From NCBI RefSeq assembly GCF_910594005.1, contig NC_057820.1:5461001-5525000 (forward strand): 64,000 nt of DNA, read 5' to 3'. A model generated the notes under the pieces. It ran no database searches. It was not told the origin of the DNA and saw only the letters and a program-made list of their open reading frames with translations. The position numbers and the translations under genes were made by a program. The DNA is from Cervus elaphus (lineage: Eukaryota > Chordata > Mammalia > Artiodactyla > Cervidae). Positions 33,077 through 43,138 of the stretch are shown piece by piece. Numbering within the stretch: position 1 is the first letter of the stretch; the number at the start of each line of letters is the position of its first letter.

Positions 33077-33459
33077 AGCAGAGAGAATTTTAAACTGAAT
33101 TGATGGCCACAGTAAACAAGAGGGAACAGGGATACGATGACCAGGAGTGATGCTACGTTTCCAGATTTCTCTGCCTAGATTGGCAGGGAATGTCTGGGGG
33201 CTCTGTCTTTCCCAGAATCACGGTGCATCTTTTGAAAGGAAATGGGATGTTGCTCAGAAAAAGTAATTATAATTGGTTCTGGGGAAAGGGACTTGCTAGA
33301 CCATGGGCAGTTTTCAACTCCATGACACTTTCAATCCACTTTAGAATGTGAAATAGTTCTGAGAAAGTCATCCTGTGTGATGTGACAAGTATTTCTTTCC
33401 TACGTGTTAGAGAGAAATAAAAGCTCATGGCTGGGACTCAAGTCAGATCAGATTTAAAG
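33077..33459. other. Single-copy stretch
   Basis: No gene or repeat recognised. Confidence 0.4.
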
Positions 33460-34440
33460 AAAAAAAAATGTAAGGTGCAAATCAGTACCTATCTCATAGG
33501 GCTGTTATGAGAATTAAATACTGATAAAGCAGTTAGAGCCTGGCACACAGTTCAGTTCAATTCAGTTCAGTTCAATCGCTCTGTCGTGTCTGACTCTTTG
33601 CGACCCCATGGATCACAGCACGCCAGGCCTCCCTGTCCGTCACCAACTCCCAGAGTTTACTCAGACTCATGCCCTTCGAGTTGGTGATGTCATTCAGTCA
33701 TCTCATCCTCTATCGTCTCCTTCTCCTCCTGCCCCCAATCCCTCCCAGCATCAGGGTCTTTTCCAATGAGTCAACTCTTTGCATGAGGTGGCCGAAGTAT
33801 TGGAGTTTCAGCTTTAGCATCAGTCCTTCCAATGAATACCTAGGACTGATCTCCTTTAGGATGGACTGGTTGGATCTCCTTGCAGTCCAAGGAACTTTCA
33901 AGAGTCTTCTGCAACACCACAGTTCAAAAGCATCAATTTTTTGGCGCTCAGCTTTCTTCACAGTCCAACTCTTACATCCATACATGACCACTGGAAAAAC
34001 CACAGCCTTGACTAGACGGACCTTTGTTGGCAAAGTAATGTCTCTGCTTTTTAATATTCTGTCTAGGTTGGCCATAACTTTCCTTCCAAGGAGTAAGTGT
34101 CTTTTTTTTTTTTTTGAGTAAGCGTCTTTTAATTTCATGGCTGCAATCACCATCTGCAGTGATTTTGGAGCCCCCCAAAAAATAAAGTCTGACACTATTT
34201 CCACTGTTTCCCCATCTATTTCCCATGAAGTGATGGGACCAGATGCTATTAATTTTCTGAATGTTGAGCTTTAAGCCAACTTTTTCACTCTCCCCTTTCA
34301 CTTTCATCAAGAGGCTTTTAAGGGTGGTGTCATCTGAATATCTGAGGTTATTGATATTTCTCTTGGCAATCTTGATTCCAGCTTGTGCTTCTTCCAGCCC
34401 AGCACACAGTAGATATTTGCTAAGTAAAAGTCATTGGATC
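33460..34440 (+). mobile_element. MIR SINE interrupted by BovB
   Basis: Host MIR at 33460-33550 (TACCTATCTCATAGGGCTGT, GAGCCTGGCACACAG) continues at 34402-34440 (CACACAGTAGATATTTGC). Joined, these give the MIR tail in unbroken order. Confidence 0.82.
33551..34401 (-). mobile_element. BovB LINE fragment, 851 bp, with target-site duplication
   Basis: Exact 8-bp duplication GCACACAG at 33543-33550 and 34402-34409. The minus strand carries most of ORF2 downstream of the reverse transcriptase catalytic core. Frame 33710-34204 (164 codons) includes the WTARRSNQSILKEISP and KLKLQYFGHLM segments; an overlapping frame 33972-34310 continues upstream, so at least one frameshift splits it. The endonuclease and RT catalytic motifs lie beyond the 5' truncation. 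Confidence 0.95.
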
Positions 34441-34699
34441 ACCTTATTGTCCTTGCTAAGACTTGAGTTCCAAGGGTAGTATATGTTCGTGTTATTCAGT
34501 AAATATTCATTAAAGTTTAGTGGATGAAAAGCCCAGGGTGACCATAATGGTCTCAAAATACATGAAATTCTCAAATCCAAGCCTATTTTGTTTCTTACTT
34601 AGCATGTATGTTTCTCATTAAGTGTGGGAGTGTAAGAAATTACAGTATCAAGACTGTTCAACTAACTTTCCTCCTCCAATACTGGGAATTCATCTACAT

Positions 34700-35385
34700 A
34701 AGTCTCAAGATTCTTGCACCCCAGTGTTCATTGCAGCACAGTTTACCATGGCCTAGACTTGCAAACAAACTAAATGTTCATTGGCAGTTGAATGGATAAA
34801 GGAGATGTGAGATATACATGTATGAACAATGGAGTACTACTCAGCCACAAAAAAGATGAAATAATGCCATTTGCAGCAACATGGGTGGGCCTAGAGACTA
34901 TCGTACTTAGTGAAGTCAGCCAGACAGAGAGAGATAAATGTCATATGATATCACTTACATGTGGACTCTGAAAATAAGAGAAAGATACAAGGAAACTTGT
35001 ACACAAAATAGAAATAGACCTGAGACATAGAAAACAAATGTGTGGTTGCCAAAGGGGGAGAGTGGGGAGGGATAAATTAGAAGTTTGAGATGCACACATA
35101 CATACTACTATATGCATTTTGTTGGCCAAAAAGTTTATTTGGGTTTTCCCAAAGCGTCTTATGAAAAACCCAAATGAACGTTTTGTCTAACAAAACAAAA
35201 TAGATAAACAAGGACCTACTGCATAGCACAGGGAGCTATAATCAGTATTTTGTAATAACCTATAAGGGGAAAGAATATGAAAAGAATATATATATGTATT
35301 ACTGAATCACTTTGCTATACACCTGAAACTAAGACAATATTGTCCATCAGCTAAACCTCAATAAGAAACAAAAAACATAAATTAA
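34700..35385 (+). mobile_element. L1 LINE 3' region, host of a mariner-type element
   Basis: GTGTTCATTGCAGCACAGTT, GTACTACTCAGCCACAAAAA, TGAAGTCAGCCAGACAGAGA, then AACAAGGACCTACTGCATAG and a CTAAACCTCAATAAGAAAC end. The order is continuous once 35116-35195 is removed. Confidence 0.87.
35116..35195. mobile_element. Mariner-type hairpin MITE nested in L1
   Basis: Imperfect inverted repeat of about 33 bases per arm: TTTTGTTGGCCAAAAAGTTT with TTTGGGTTTTCCC on the left, mirrored on the right by CCCAAATGAACGTTTTG and TCTAACAAAA. The sequence and size match the roughly 80-bp non-autonomous mariner elements of ruminants. No transposase sequence present. Confidence 0.82.
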
Positions 35386-36479
35386 AAAAAATTTTTTTAA
35401 TGCCTCTTGTAATAAAAAAAATTAAAAAGACTCAGAGAGAAATATTACATATAAAAATGTTTGCAGCCTCAGCTTTTAGCCATGCAAGTGGATACTGTTC
35501 TATGTGACTGTCTGAAATGCTCACGTTGGTTGGTGAAATGGACGTACACAAGTTATTACAGGTGAGCACTTCATGATACCTACAGTGTCCATTTGCAGTC
35601 TTCAATAAGGCATCGGCTTATCCATATGCAACTCCCAACCCCCTCTGCAAGAGCAAGAAGGAGGAAGGTGCTACAACAAATTACTTGATTAACTATCTTT
35701 CAAAATTAAATTGGTTCTGATCTGGATGTTGTCAGAAAAAAAAAAAGAAACCCTAAAGCCTGGGGAAGATTTCAGTGTTTATACATCAAAACCAGCTGCT
35801 TCTATTTGTCATGGCATTTTGTTTAAAAAAAATCTTGATTGGACAATCCCCCTTTCAGGTTTGCTTTCACTGCAAGTATGAAAAACAGGCAAGGTATTAA
35901 AGCAAGGTATTAAAGGTTTTGTCATGAAAATTCTGCAATGCCTTTCCCTGTGGGGGTGTGTGAGGTGTCCGCTTGGCCATCCATCAGAGAAAGCTACCCC
36001 AGCAGCTGATGATGACAGGTAGTTATGTAAATGGATTTCAGGAGCCAGGCAGTGGGGTTTCCACAGAGAAAAGTCCACTGAGCAGAAAGGTTGCTAAGAA
36101 AAGGCTGGTGTGAAGTGCACACAGCTCTCATTTACACATAGTGCTAAGTCCTGAGTTGCCTGTTTATGTCTCTACTAAGGATGTGCAATTTAACATGAGA
36201 CCCCTTTCATGACTGCCACATTGCTTTGGGTTCAAGGCATTTTTGTTTCTGGTTCATTCCTGAAAGTAACTTTGTAAGAGCGCTGAGTTTAGGTCTGGAT
36301 TAGCTGGGACGGAAAGACAGCTCAAAGGGCCATCATCTCATGCGTTCTTCTCCAGTGAGTGAGTCAGTGGATGGGGGGACTCTAGGACGTTCTAACACCT
36401 GAAACTTTCCTCCTGGTTATCAAGGAAAGTACAGATTCATGCCATCAGATTGCTTTGTCTTATGTTCTGGGGAGGCCAA
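35386..36479. other. Single-copy stretch, about 1.1 kb
   Basis: A/T homopolymers near 35390-35425 and 35738-35750. No young element or exon recognised; the minus frame 35809-36078 has no family features. Confidence 0.45.
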
Positions 36480-36600
36480 AAGATTTCAGGGTCACACAGC
36501 CCTAAGTGTGAACCCTACCTTCACCCCTTACTAGTTACATCATGTAGCAAGTAAATTAAGTCAATGAGACTCTCAGTGTGTAGGACATGGCAGGTAAGAG
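36480..36600 (+). mobile_element. MIR SINE, decayed
   Basis: AAGTGTGAACCCTACC, CCTTACTAGTTACATC and GCAAGTAAATTAAGTCAATG follow the sense MIR core, loosely. Confidence 0.45.
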
Positions 36601-36759
36601 TTGACAGGGGAGACGTGTGGCAAAGATTCTGTGTCTGGTCTTTAGTAGGGGCTTTAATCACTGGCTGTTATTCTTGAATGTAGATCTTTGAAAAGGACAT
36701 CAGGGGGCAACATTGCATTTGAGGTCACACATTGATGTGTGTCTTCCAGCAGATAAGGT

Positions 36760-37010
36760 TTAGACCTCTCTGAGCCTCGGTTTCCTCATCTGTAAAACAG
36801 AAATAACTACACCCATCTCACTGGGTTTTTAGGAGGATTAAATGAAACTTTCTGTAAATGTCTTGGAGTAGGAAATGGCAACCCACTCCAATATTCTTGC
36901 CTGGAAAATTCCATGGACATAGGAGCCTGGCAGGCTACAGTCCATGGGGTTGCAAAGACTGTCTAGACTGTAGTAAACATTGAGTAAACGGATTAATAGT
37001 AGTTGTTTAT
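36760..37010 (+). mobile_element. MIR SINE interrupted by a Bov-A body
   Basis: GAGCCTCGGTTTCCTCATCT, TTTTTAGGAGGATTAAATGA before the insert; TAGTAAACATTGAGTAAACG after it. Confidence 0.78.
36868..36958 (+). mobile_element. Bov-A body-only SINE fragment
   Basis: GGAGTAGGAAATGGCAACCC to TCCATGGGGTTGCAAAG. Lacks both head and terminal tail. Confidence 0.9.
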
Positions 37011-37139
37011 TAGTATTTTATTGCTGGTTGAAACTACTACTATAAATAAAATAGGGCTGTCCTTCCCTATCACTTTACTTGTTATTAATACATTGATTTC
37101 CTAGCGTTGAAAAGGTTTGCTTAACTTTTTGCTGGTGTC

Positions 37140-37295
37140 TTGTCTCACTTCCCTTCTAGAATATAAGCTTAGGAGGTCAGGGAGTCTTTATTTGTCGAGT
37201 TCACTGCAGTTTCCTCCATCTCCTAGTTCGACGTCTGACTCATCGTGGGCTCTCAGTAAATACTGGCAGGGTGAAGGGATGAATGAATGAATGGG
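37140..37295 (+). mobile_element. L2 LINE 3' end
   Basis: TAGAATATAAGCTTAGGAGG, GTGGGCTCTCAGTAAATACT and a GATGAATGAATGAATGG end. Confidence 0.75.
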
Positions 37296-37494
37296 AGCTC
37301 TGGGTGGAACACCACTTGCTCCGCCCCTTTGGGACCCCTGGGCCCCTGTGCAGTGGAGCTGGCTGCCTGATGCCTGGTTGATCGTCCTGTTGCTGTGAGT
37401 GAGCATCTTTCTCCGAGAAGATCCTCCCCGCCTCTTGGCATCTTCTCCGGCCACCTCCTTCCCCTGCCTGCTGCCCTTCCCCCCAGCCAGTATA

Positions 37495-37700
37495 TGCTCA
37501 GAGAATGCAAACTAATTTAACCAAAGCCAAACATAATTAGGAGCGTAAATCTGCTGCTGCTATGGCTGGAACAGCAGAAAAAAAAAAAGAAAAAAAAATC
37601 TTACAGTACGTTTCAAAATGAAATCCGGCCTGGCTGCTCTTTGGACCCCGCCTCCTGTTAGCATAATGGCTACCTTCACCCCTTCCCCCTCCCCACTAGG
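37495..37700. other. Single-copy island, possible conserved non-coding element
   Basis: Repeat-free apart from an A-rich patch (37578-37599). Contains CAAACTAATTTAACC, ACATAATTAGGAGCG and GCATAATGGCTACC. No open frame of interest. Appearance only. Confidence 0.3.
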
Positions 37701-37844
37701 CTGGGAGGGAAAGAGTTAATTGCACAGCGGTGCCCCTTGGCTGCCAGTAGTGTGAGGATGACGTCCATCCCGTGCATGTGCCCGGACTTCAGGACTGATT
37801 GTTCTTGTCATTTGACGCCAGACAGCATCAGATCCCAGGTGCCT

Positions 37845-37990
37845 CTTCCCTTTATTCATGCTCTCATTCCTGCGCCACTCACCCATCCATCCACCAGCGC
37901 TTAGCCCGCTTCTGCCGTCGTGCCAGGCAGTGTGCTGAGTGTCTGAATTACAGGAGAGAGCGGGAAGCTGACCCAGAGCCAGGTGTGTGG
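37845..37990 (-). mobile_element. L2 LINE 3' end
   Basis: GTGCCAGGCAGTGTGCTGAG and ACAGGAGAGAGCGGGAAGC follow antisense L2 order. Confidence 0.5.
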
Positions 37991-38154
37991 GGGGGCGGGG
38001 GAGAGGGTGGGCTGGGGGCTGCAGCTTGGGGATGACTAGTCTAGCATCCAAGGTGCCTCTTGGGGTCTCCTGGTTTCTTGGACACTTGAATAGAGCTCAT
38101 TCTATAGATCTCCCAGGGACAGGAAGGCTCAGCGTTTGAAGAATTAGCACAGGG

Positions 38155-38335
38155 ACGTCCCTGGTGGTCCAGTGGCTAAGACTTGGCGCTCTCAATACAG
38201 GCGATCCCGGTTCCATCCCTGGTCAGGGAGCTAGATCCCACATCCCGCAGCTAAAGATCCCACATGCCACCACAAAGATCCTGCAGGCTGCAGCTGAGAC
38301 CTGGTGTGGCCAAATAAGTAAATAAGTCTTTAAAA
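38155..38335 (+). mobile_element. CHR-type SINE
   Basis: GGGACGTCCCTGGTGGTCCA, GTGGCTAAGACTTGGCGCTC, GATCCCACATCCCGCAGCTA and an AAATAAGTAAATAAGTC tail. Confidence 0.87.
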
Positions 38336-38887
38336 AAATGTAGCATAGCAAGCACTTTCCTCTGACTTTGATTTTTTTTTTTTTTTATTGCTAAGACAAA
38401 GTTTTTTTTTTTTCTTATCAGCCATAGATCTACACGTATTCCCCATCCCGATCCCCCCTCCCACCTCCCTCTCCACCCGATTCCTCTGGGTCTTCCCAGT
38501 GTACCAGGCCCGAGCACTTGTCTCATGCATCCCACCTGGGCTGGTGATCTGTTTCAACATAGATAGTATACATGCTGTTCTTTTGAAATATCCCACCCTC
38601 ATCGATTTGGGGTGCTTGAGGTGGAGGAACCTGACCACATGGAGGACCCCTTGTCCTTCCCCACCTCTGAAGTCTCTCTTCAGCCATTCCTTGGATCATG
38701 GCCCCATGGAAATTATAATCTCACGTTAACAGGATCACACACAGCTCCTCAGGCACGCTCAGCACAAGTGAAAGGCTGCTGGGAACCTCTTGGGAGTGTC
38801 TTGAAGCCAGATGGCACACGTCTGTCTGGGTCTCCATTCCTGATCCCACCCCAGTGCCCAGACTTCACCGTACATGCGTGTGCACTC
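38336..38887. other. Single-copy stretch with two poly-T runs
   Basis: T runs at about 38371-38386 and 38402-38413, then C-rich sequence. No gene recognised; overlapping frames at 38388-38729 and 38612-38908 lack family features. Confidence 0.45.
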
Positions 38888-39097
38888 TGTCACTTCAGTC
38901 GTGTCTGACTCTTTGAGACCCCATGGACTGTAGCCCACCAGGCTCCTCTGACCCTGGGATTCTCAGCAAGAATACTGGAGTGGGTTGCCATTTCCTCCTC
39001 CAGGAGATCTTCCTGACCCAGGGGTCCAACCCAACTCTTACTTCTCCTGCATTGGCAGATGGACTCTTTGCCACGAGTACCACCTGGGAAGCCCTCA
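38888..39097 (-). mobile_element. Bov-tA SINE
   Basis: TGTCACTTCAGTCGTGTCTG to GTACCACCTGGGAAGCCC. It has an insertion in the GGTCCAACCCAACTCTTAC region. Confidence 0.93.
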
Positions 39098-39217
39098 CTG
39101 TACAGGGAACTCTAATCAGGAGCCCAGAAAGGCGCACCCTAAGGGCTAGGAAGGAGGATGATGGAGCATCCATATCCGAGCTTAGTTACACTCAGTCCTA
39201 AATGACCTTGACCTTGT

Positions 39218-39427
39218 GCCTGTGTGCTCACTCGTGTCCAACTCCTTGCGACCCCATGGACTGTAGCCCTCCAGGCTCCCCTGACCATAGAGTTTTCAAA
39301 CAAGATTACTGGAGTCGTTTGCCATTGCCTCCTCCAGTGGATCTTCCCAGCTCAGGGATGGAACCGACGTCTCTTGCATCTGCATTGGCAGGTGGATTCT
39401 TTACTACTTGTGCCCTCTCAAAAGCCC
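39218..39427 (-). mobile_element. Bov-tA SINE
   Basis: TGCCTGTGTGCTCACTCGTG to TGTGCCCTCTCAAAAGCCCT. More diverged than its neighbour 120 bases upstream. Confidence 0.9.
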
Positions 39428-39446
39428 TAAAGAGGGGTCACTGTGG

Positions 39447-39517
39447 CTGTATGCACCAGCAACAAACCGGGGCCTCCCGCGTGGCAGGTGAGAATTCTAC
39501 CACTGAGTCACCCATGC
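39447..39517 (-). pseudogene. tRNA-Gly(GCC) pseudogene
   Basis: On the minus strand from 39517 the sequence reads GCATGGGTGACTCAGTGGTA, then GAATTCTCACCTGCCACGCG and GGAGGCCCCGG. The acceptor 5' strand, D arm and anticodon loop CTGCCAC (anticodon GCC) match eukaryotic tRNA-Gly closely. The anticodon stem has an A-C mismatch (CTCAC against GCGGG). The T arm and 3' acceptor strand are eroded: TTTGTTG replaces the T loop, about four bases are missing, and TGCAT does not pair well with GCATGGG. The A box is largely kept and the B box is lost, so a working Pol III gene is unlikely. It lacks a SINE body, which argues against a Bov-tA or CHR head; those are tRNA-Glu-like. Confidence 0.8.
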
Positions 39518-39589
39518 ACCCACTCCTAAATTGTGGGAAGCAAATCTGAAGGCAGGTCCTGACACCCCCTTTTCTGATATGAATATTTA

Positions 39590-39780
39590 CAATGTAGTGA
39601 GTGTTTGCAGTAAGTCTTGAACTTTGCTGAGCACTTTATACATGGAAGCATGCTGAACCCTTTCAGCAGTCTCGCACCGCAGTGAAAGGATTCCGCTTTT
39701 TGAGTCGTGAGATCACGGCTCAACAATAGTTGACGGCCTGCCAGTGTCATAGGCCTCCTAAGTGGCAAAAGTAGGTTTGA
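39590..39780 (-). mobile_element. MIR SINE
   Basis: CTGAGCACTTTATACATGG, ACCCTTTCAGCAGTCTCGC and CCTAAGTGGCAAAAGTAGG follow antisense MIR order. Confidence 0.6.
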
Positions 39781-39834
39781 AGGAAGGTTTGCCCTTGTGT
39801 TGCTTCTGTGGCATCCTCTGCTTTGCTTAATAAT

Positions 39835-40095
39835 AAATCTTGTTGCTCCCTAAGATTATTACCTATTTGCGCTTCTGTGTTCTCTGTTGACCAGACACTT
39901 TTTTTCAGGGTTTTTTTTTAATTTTTTTTATTGCAAGATATTTGCTTTAGAATATTGGACCAGACACTTTTTGAGGCAAGGCTATGTCTTTAGGTTCCCT
40001 CTGGTCCCCCAGCTCTTAGCACAATCCCTCACATAGCATAGCTGCTCCATACACATTTATGGAATAAAAGAGGGAATGCATGAATGAAACGCCGC
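39835..40095 (+). mobile_element. L2 LINE 3' end with a short L1 insertion
   Basis: CCCCCAGCTCTTAGCACAAT, TCACATAGCATAGCTGC and GGAATGCATGAATGAA form the L2 terminus. The L1 insert lies at 39904-39957. Confidence 0.68.
39904..39957 (-). mobile_element. Minimal L1 insertion, 54 bp, with 15-bp target-site duplication
   Basis: GACCAGACACTTTTT occurs exactly at 39889-39903 and 39958-39972. Between the copies is a T-rich run (poly-A tail in antisense) and ATTGCAAGATATTTGC then TTTAGAATATTG, the reverse of an L1 3' end. Probably one of the shortest possible L1 copies. Confidence 0.8.
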
Positions 40096-40391
40096 TTCCC
40101 CACCTGCCGCTTCTTCTGTCCTCCACAGCAGCCTTGAAAACAATCAAGCTGTCTTACACAGAAGATTTTCATTTCTGTCTTGTGACTTACTTTATTTAAG
40201 TGTCAACGGTGGGTCCCCTCCCTTTCAGCACCTGTAAGACAACCCCGCATCTGAGGCAAGACAGCCGAGAAGGAGGGGTCCTGGGGCATCACTCTGCATC
40301 CACCAGGGATGTTTTAATGCAGGACCCAGGGCCTGCAGGACTTGGGGTCCAGTTGGTGTGGGAGGAGAGGCAGGTGCCTCTTTTTCTTCTG

Positions 40392-40613
40392 GTGTGTGTG
40401 TGCATGCGTGCTCAGTCGCTCGCTGTGTCTGACTCTTTTTTACCCTCTGAACTGCAGCCCACCAGGCTCCTCTGTCCATGGGATTTCCCAGGCAAGAATA
40501 CTGGAGTGGGTTGCCATTTCCTTCTCCAGGGGATCTTCCCAACTCAGGGATTGAACCCATGTCTCCTGCATTGGTGGGCAGATTCTTTACCACTGAGCCA
40601 TCACAGAAGTCGA
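40392..40613 (-). mobile_element. Bov-tA SINE
   Basis: GTGTGTGTGCATGCGTGCTC to GAGCCATCACAGAAGTCG. The initial GT-rich stretch is the antisense of a CA-rich tail. Confidence 0.93.
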
Positions 40614-41184
40614 CTGAAAGTTAACAACATGCAGACCAAAATTATTCTCCCAAAGAGGCCTGATCCTTCAAAGACAAACATTAACAAAAATGCACACAGA
40701 ATTTTCTTTACCAAACCAAGCATGTTCCTTCCCCATCTAAAGTTTCCAGGCACTGCTAAGGATTATCTCTCTGTTTGAGTGTGTGTTTGTATGTGTATGG
40801 TCACCTAGCCAGAGAGACCAAAAAGTTATCCCTGGTGGGGCCTGTTTGCGTCCCCAGGCTGCAGTTGCTTAGTACATGAGCGGGTCAGCCTGTAGAGGAG
40901 GAGAACTCTGTTTTTCCTTTATTTATTTTAGGTTGTCAGGCAAAAGCCTTGCAAATTAGACTGATTTACTAGAGAACGATTTACAAGAGAAAAACAGGAA
41001 TTTATTCAGTGCGTACCATGCATACAAATAGGACCATTCGGGGATGACTAACTCGAAGAGGTGGTTAGAACTTGGGCTTATATAGTATCTTAATATAGGA
41101 ACGATACTTTTGTAGAGAATTGACAAGACAAAGGAAAAGAACTTTGAATTTCTGGGAGCAGAAAATTATGGGAAGGTGAATATA

Positions 41185-41273
41185 TGGAGATGGTGAAGGA
41201 CAGGGAGGCCTGGCGTGCTGCAGTCCACGGGGTCCCAAAGAGTCAGACATGTCTGAGTGACTGAACGACAGCA
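41185..41273 (+). mobile_element. BovB LINE 3' terminus
   Basis: GGAGATGGTGAAGGACAGGG to GTGACTGAACGACAGCAAAC. About 90 bases only; all coding capacity is lost. Confidence 0.88.
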
Positions 41274-41439
41274 AACATACGGGGAACTCATCGAAGAGAA
41301 GAGCCAGTTAGCACAGTTTGTTACGTAGAGTCCTTAAGAGCTAATAAAGGTCTAGGGTTGTCTCTGGTGATTAGCTTCTGTCCTTTCTGGAAGACAGGAG
41401 AGGGGGGAAACCTTTACACATTTAGGTCCTGCTATCTTT

Positions 41440-41562
41440 GTGTTTATTTCTGGCTGTGTCCGGTCTTTGCTGTGGCATGTGGGATCTTAGTTCCCCAAGC
41501 AGGGATTGAACCCATGTCCCTTGCATTGGAACGCAGATTCTCAACCACCGGTAGATTAGACT
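41440..41562 (-). mobile_element. CHR-type SINE, partial
   Basis: TGCTGTGGCATGTGGGATCT, CAGGGATTGAACCCATGTCC and CAGATTCTCAACCACCG in antisense order. Confidence 0.82.
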
Positions 41563-41692
41563 TTTAAGAAGATAGGAGGAGGGCAGAAAGCTTTCTTATA
41601 TCTGCTTCTTTTCAGTTGCCTTCAGTTCTAAATAATCCTTGTGCCAAAGTGGCATATTTTGAGGTGGCATATTTGGTCCCCTTCAATAGTCA

Positions 41693-41835
41693 GCAGGTAT
41701 GTATTGGAGGCCCACAAGTGCTGGGCAGCTGAGGGTTACAGCATGACAAATAAAAATGTCTGCTTTGTTGAGCTCACATTCTAGTTGGGGTAAGACAGAC
41801 AATAAACAAATAAATATATATAGGAGGGCAGATGC
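41693..41835 (-). mobile_element. L2 LINE 3' end
   Basis: TGAGCTCACATTCTAGTTGG, GACAGACAATAAACAAATAA in antisense L2 order, with an earlier degraded CAAGTGCTGGGCAGCTGAG. Confidence 0.75.
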
Positions 41836-43138
41836 TCCAAACTTTCGTGTGGATAATGATGCCAACCACAGCATTTGCAGCTCCACTAATGAGTCTCCCT
41901 GGAAACCTGAGTGGTTGATAAGAGTATTAAGAACCTAGAAAAGTCCTACTAGTAGCCTGGCCGACTTACGAGTTATAGAAGCCTGCGGGTCATGACAAAG
42001 GCAGCATTCTGTCAATTGCATTCTGGGTTGAGAAGAAATTCAATTAAAATGTATATGTTGAAACTTCCCTCTTAAGATATTTGTTCCAGAAATCAGGGCT
42101 CCCTTTTAGTGGTTGTTAATATCAGGAAATGACTATCTGATTACATTTTTCGAAGGCGAGTCCCCTAGCAGCAGGTGGAATCTCATTTTTTATCATAGCT
42201 TCTGCATAATTCATGTTGGGGAAAGTCCCTTGAGTTTTGCTTTCAAAACTTGAGGAGACAAATGAGTCTCCTTTCGGGGTCATTCAGAGTTTTTAACCTT
42301 TCAGGATAAGCAAAAATATCTAGTGTGGTTCCAGGAACAGACCCTGAAATGTGGATTTCTTGAGAAACGACAGAGGAGCTAGGCCATTCTCTCTCTCATC
42401 TGGGGTGGGAGTGGAGGGCGAAGGCCAGGGTGTGTTCAAAACAGCCAGCCAGCAAGTGTGTTTTCCATGCTGCCTTGTTTATCCATCCTGCATTTTTCAG
42501 GGACCGCTTCGCATGTTTGGCTAGCTCATTATCATCAGAGGAACATCACAGAACACTGCTGTCTTTGCTTTTACCTGGTCCAGGGGCAGCCCCGCCACCG
42601 GAGCCAACATAGGTGATGCTTGTACGCAGCTTTCGGGCCTGTCTGTGGAGCTGGGGTGGGCCCCTGCTACTGTGTGTTATGGTGACGTGTCCCTTCTCAC
42701 CACACGGCCCTTCTGTGTCTCAGCAGAGCACGAGGGATTCCCCTGGGAGCTGACCCTGCCCGCTTCTGCTCTGTTGTGGCCCGTCGTGGAACTGAGACGC
42801 AGAAAGCGGCTGGAGGAAAGTTGGAACTGGTTTGCACTTTCCTTGGTCCGGACACACTCTGAGCACCGGGGAGAGCTGTGGCCTGGGGTCCTCGGGGGTC
42901 TTGGATGGAGCCGTGTTTTTCACGCCAAAAGACATTTTCTTTGTGTTACCTTTAATTTAGCCACCCAGTGAATTTCTTCCAGGCTTTTAAAAAATAAGTA
43001 TATTTGTGCAAAATCGAGATCATTGCATATGTACATGTATAACTTTACATAATGCTTATTTCATTCACTATTGGGTCTTAGGATCTTTCTATGATATTAA
43101 CAACTAGATAATAACTCTTTCCCTCAGTTGTCCACTTG
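41836..43138. other. Single-copy stretch, about 1.3 kb
   Basis: No exon or young repeat recognised. 42060-42310 is repeat-poor with CTGCATAATTCATGTTG and ATCTGATTACATTTTTCG motifs. The GC-rich part 42560-42960 has an open frame at 42645-42971 (108 codons) without a known domain. 42990-43100 resembles an old antisense L1. Confidence 0.45.

Larger units (their letters stand above)
40905..41692. mobile_element. Degenerate LTR-type repeat, interrupted twice
   Basis: GGCAAAAGCCTTGCAAATTA, GACTAACTCGAAGAGGTGGT, TAGAGAATTGACAAGACAAA and, after two inserts, TAGTTCTAAATAATCC-like and GTGGCATATTTTGAGGTGG segments. In my recollection these recur together in an old mammalian ERVL-class LTR; the family name is uncertain. 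Split by BovB (41185-41273) and CHR (41440-41562). Confidence 0.4.

Noticed and set aside
33710..34204. 164-codon minus frame considered as a host gene
   Set aside because: It is plainly the BovB ORF2 C-terminal region within an element bounded by a target-site duplication.
40200..40778. Plus-strand open frame of 192 codons
   Set aside because: The middle is an antisense Bov-tA, and the flanks show no protein family.
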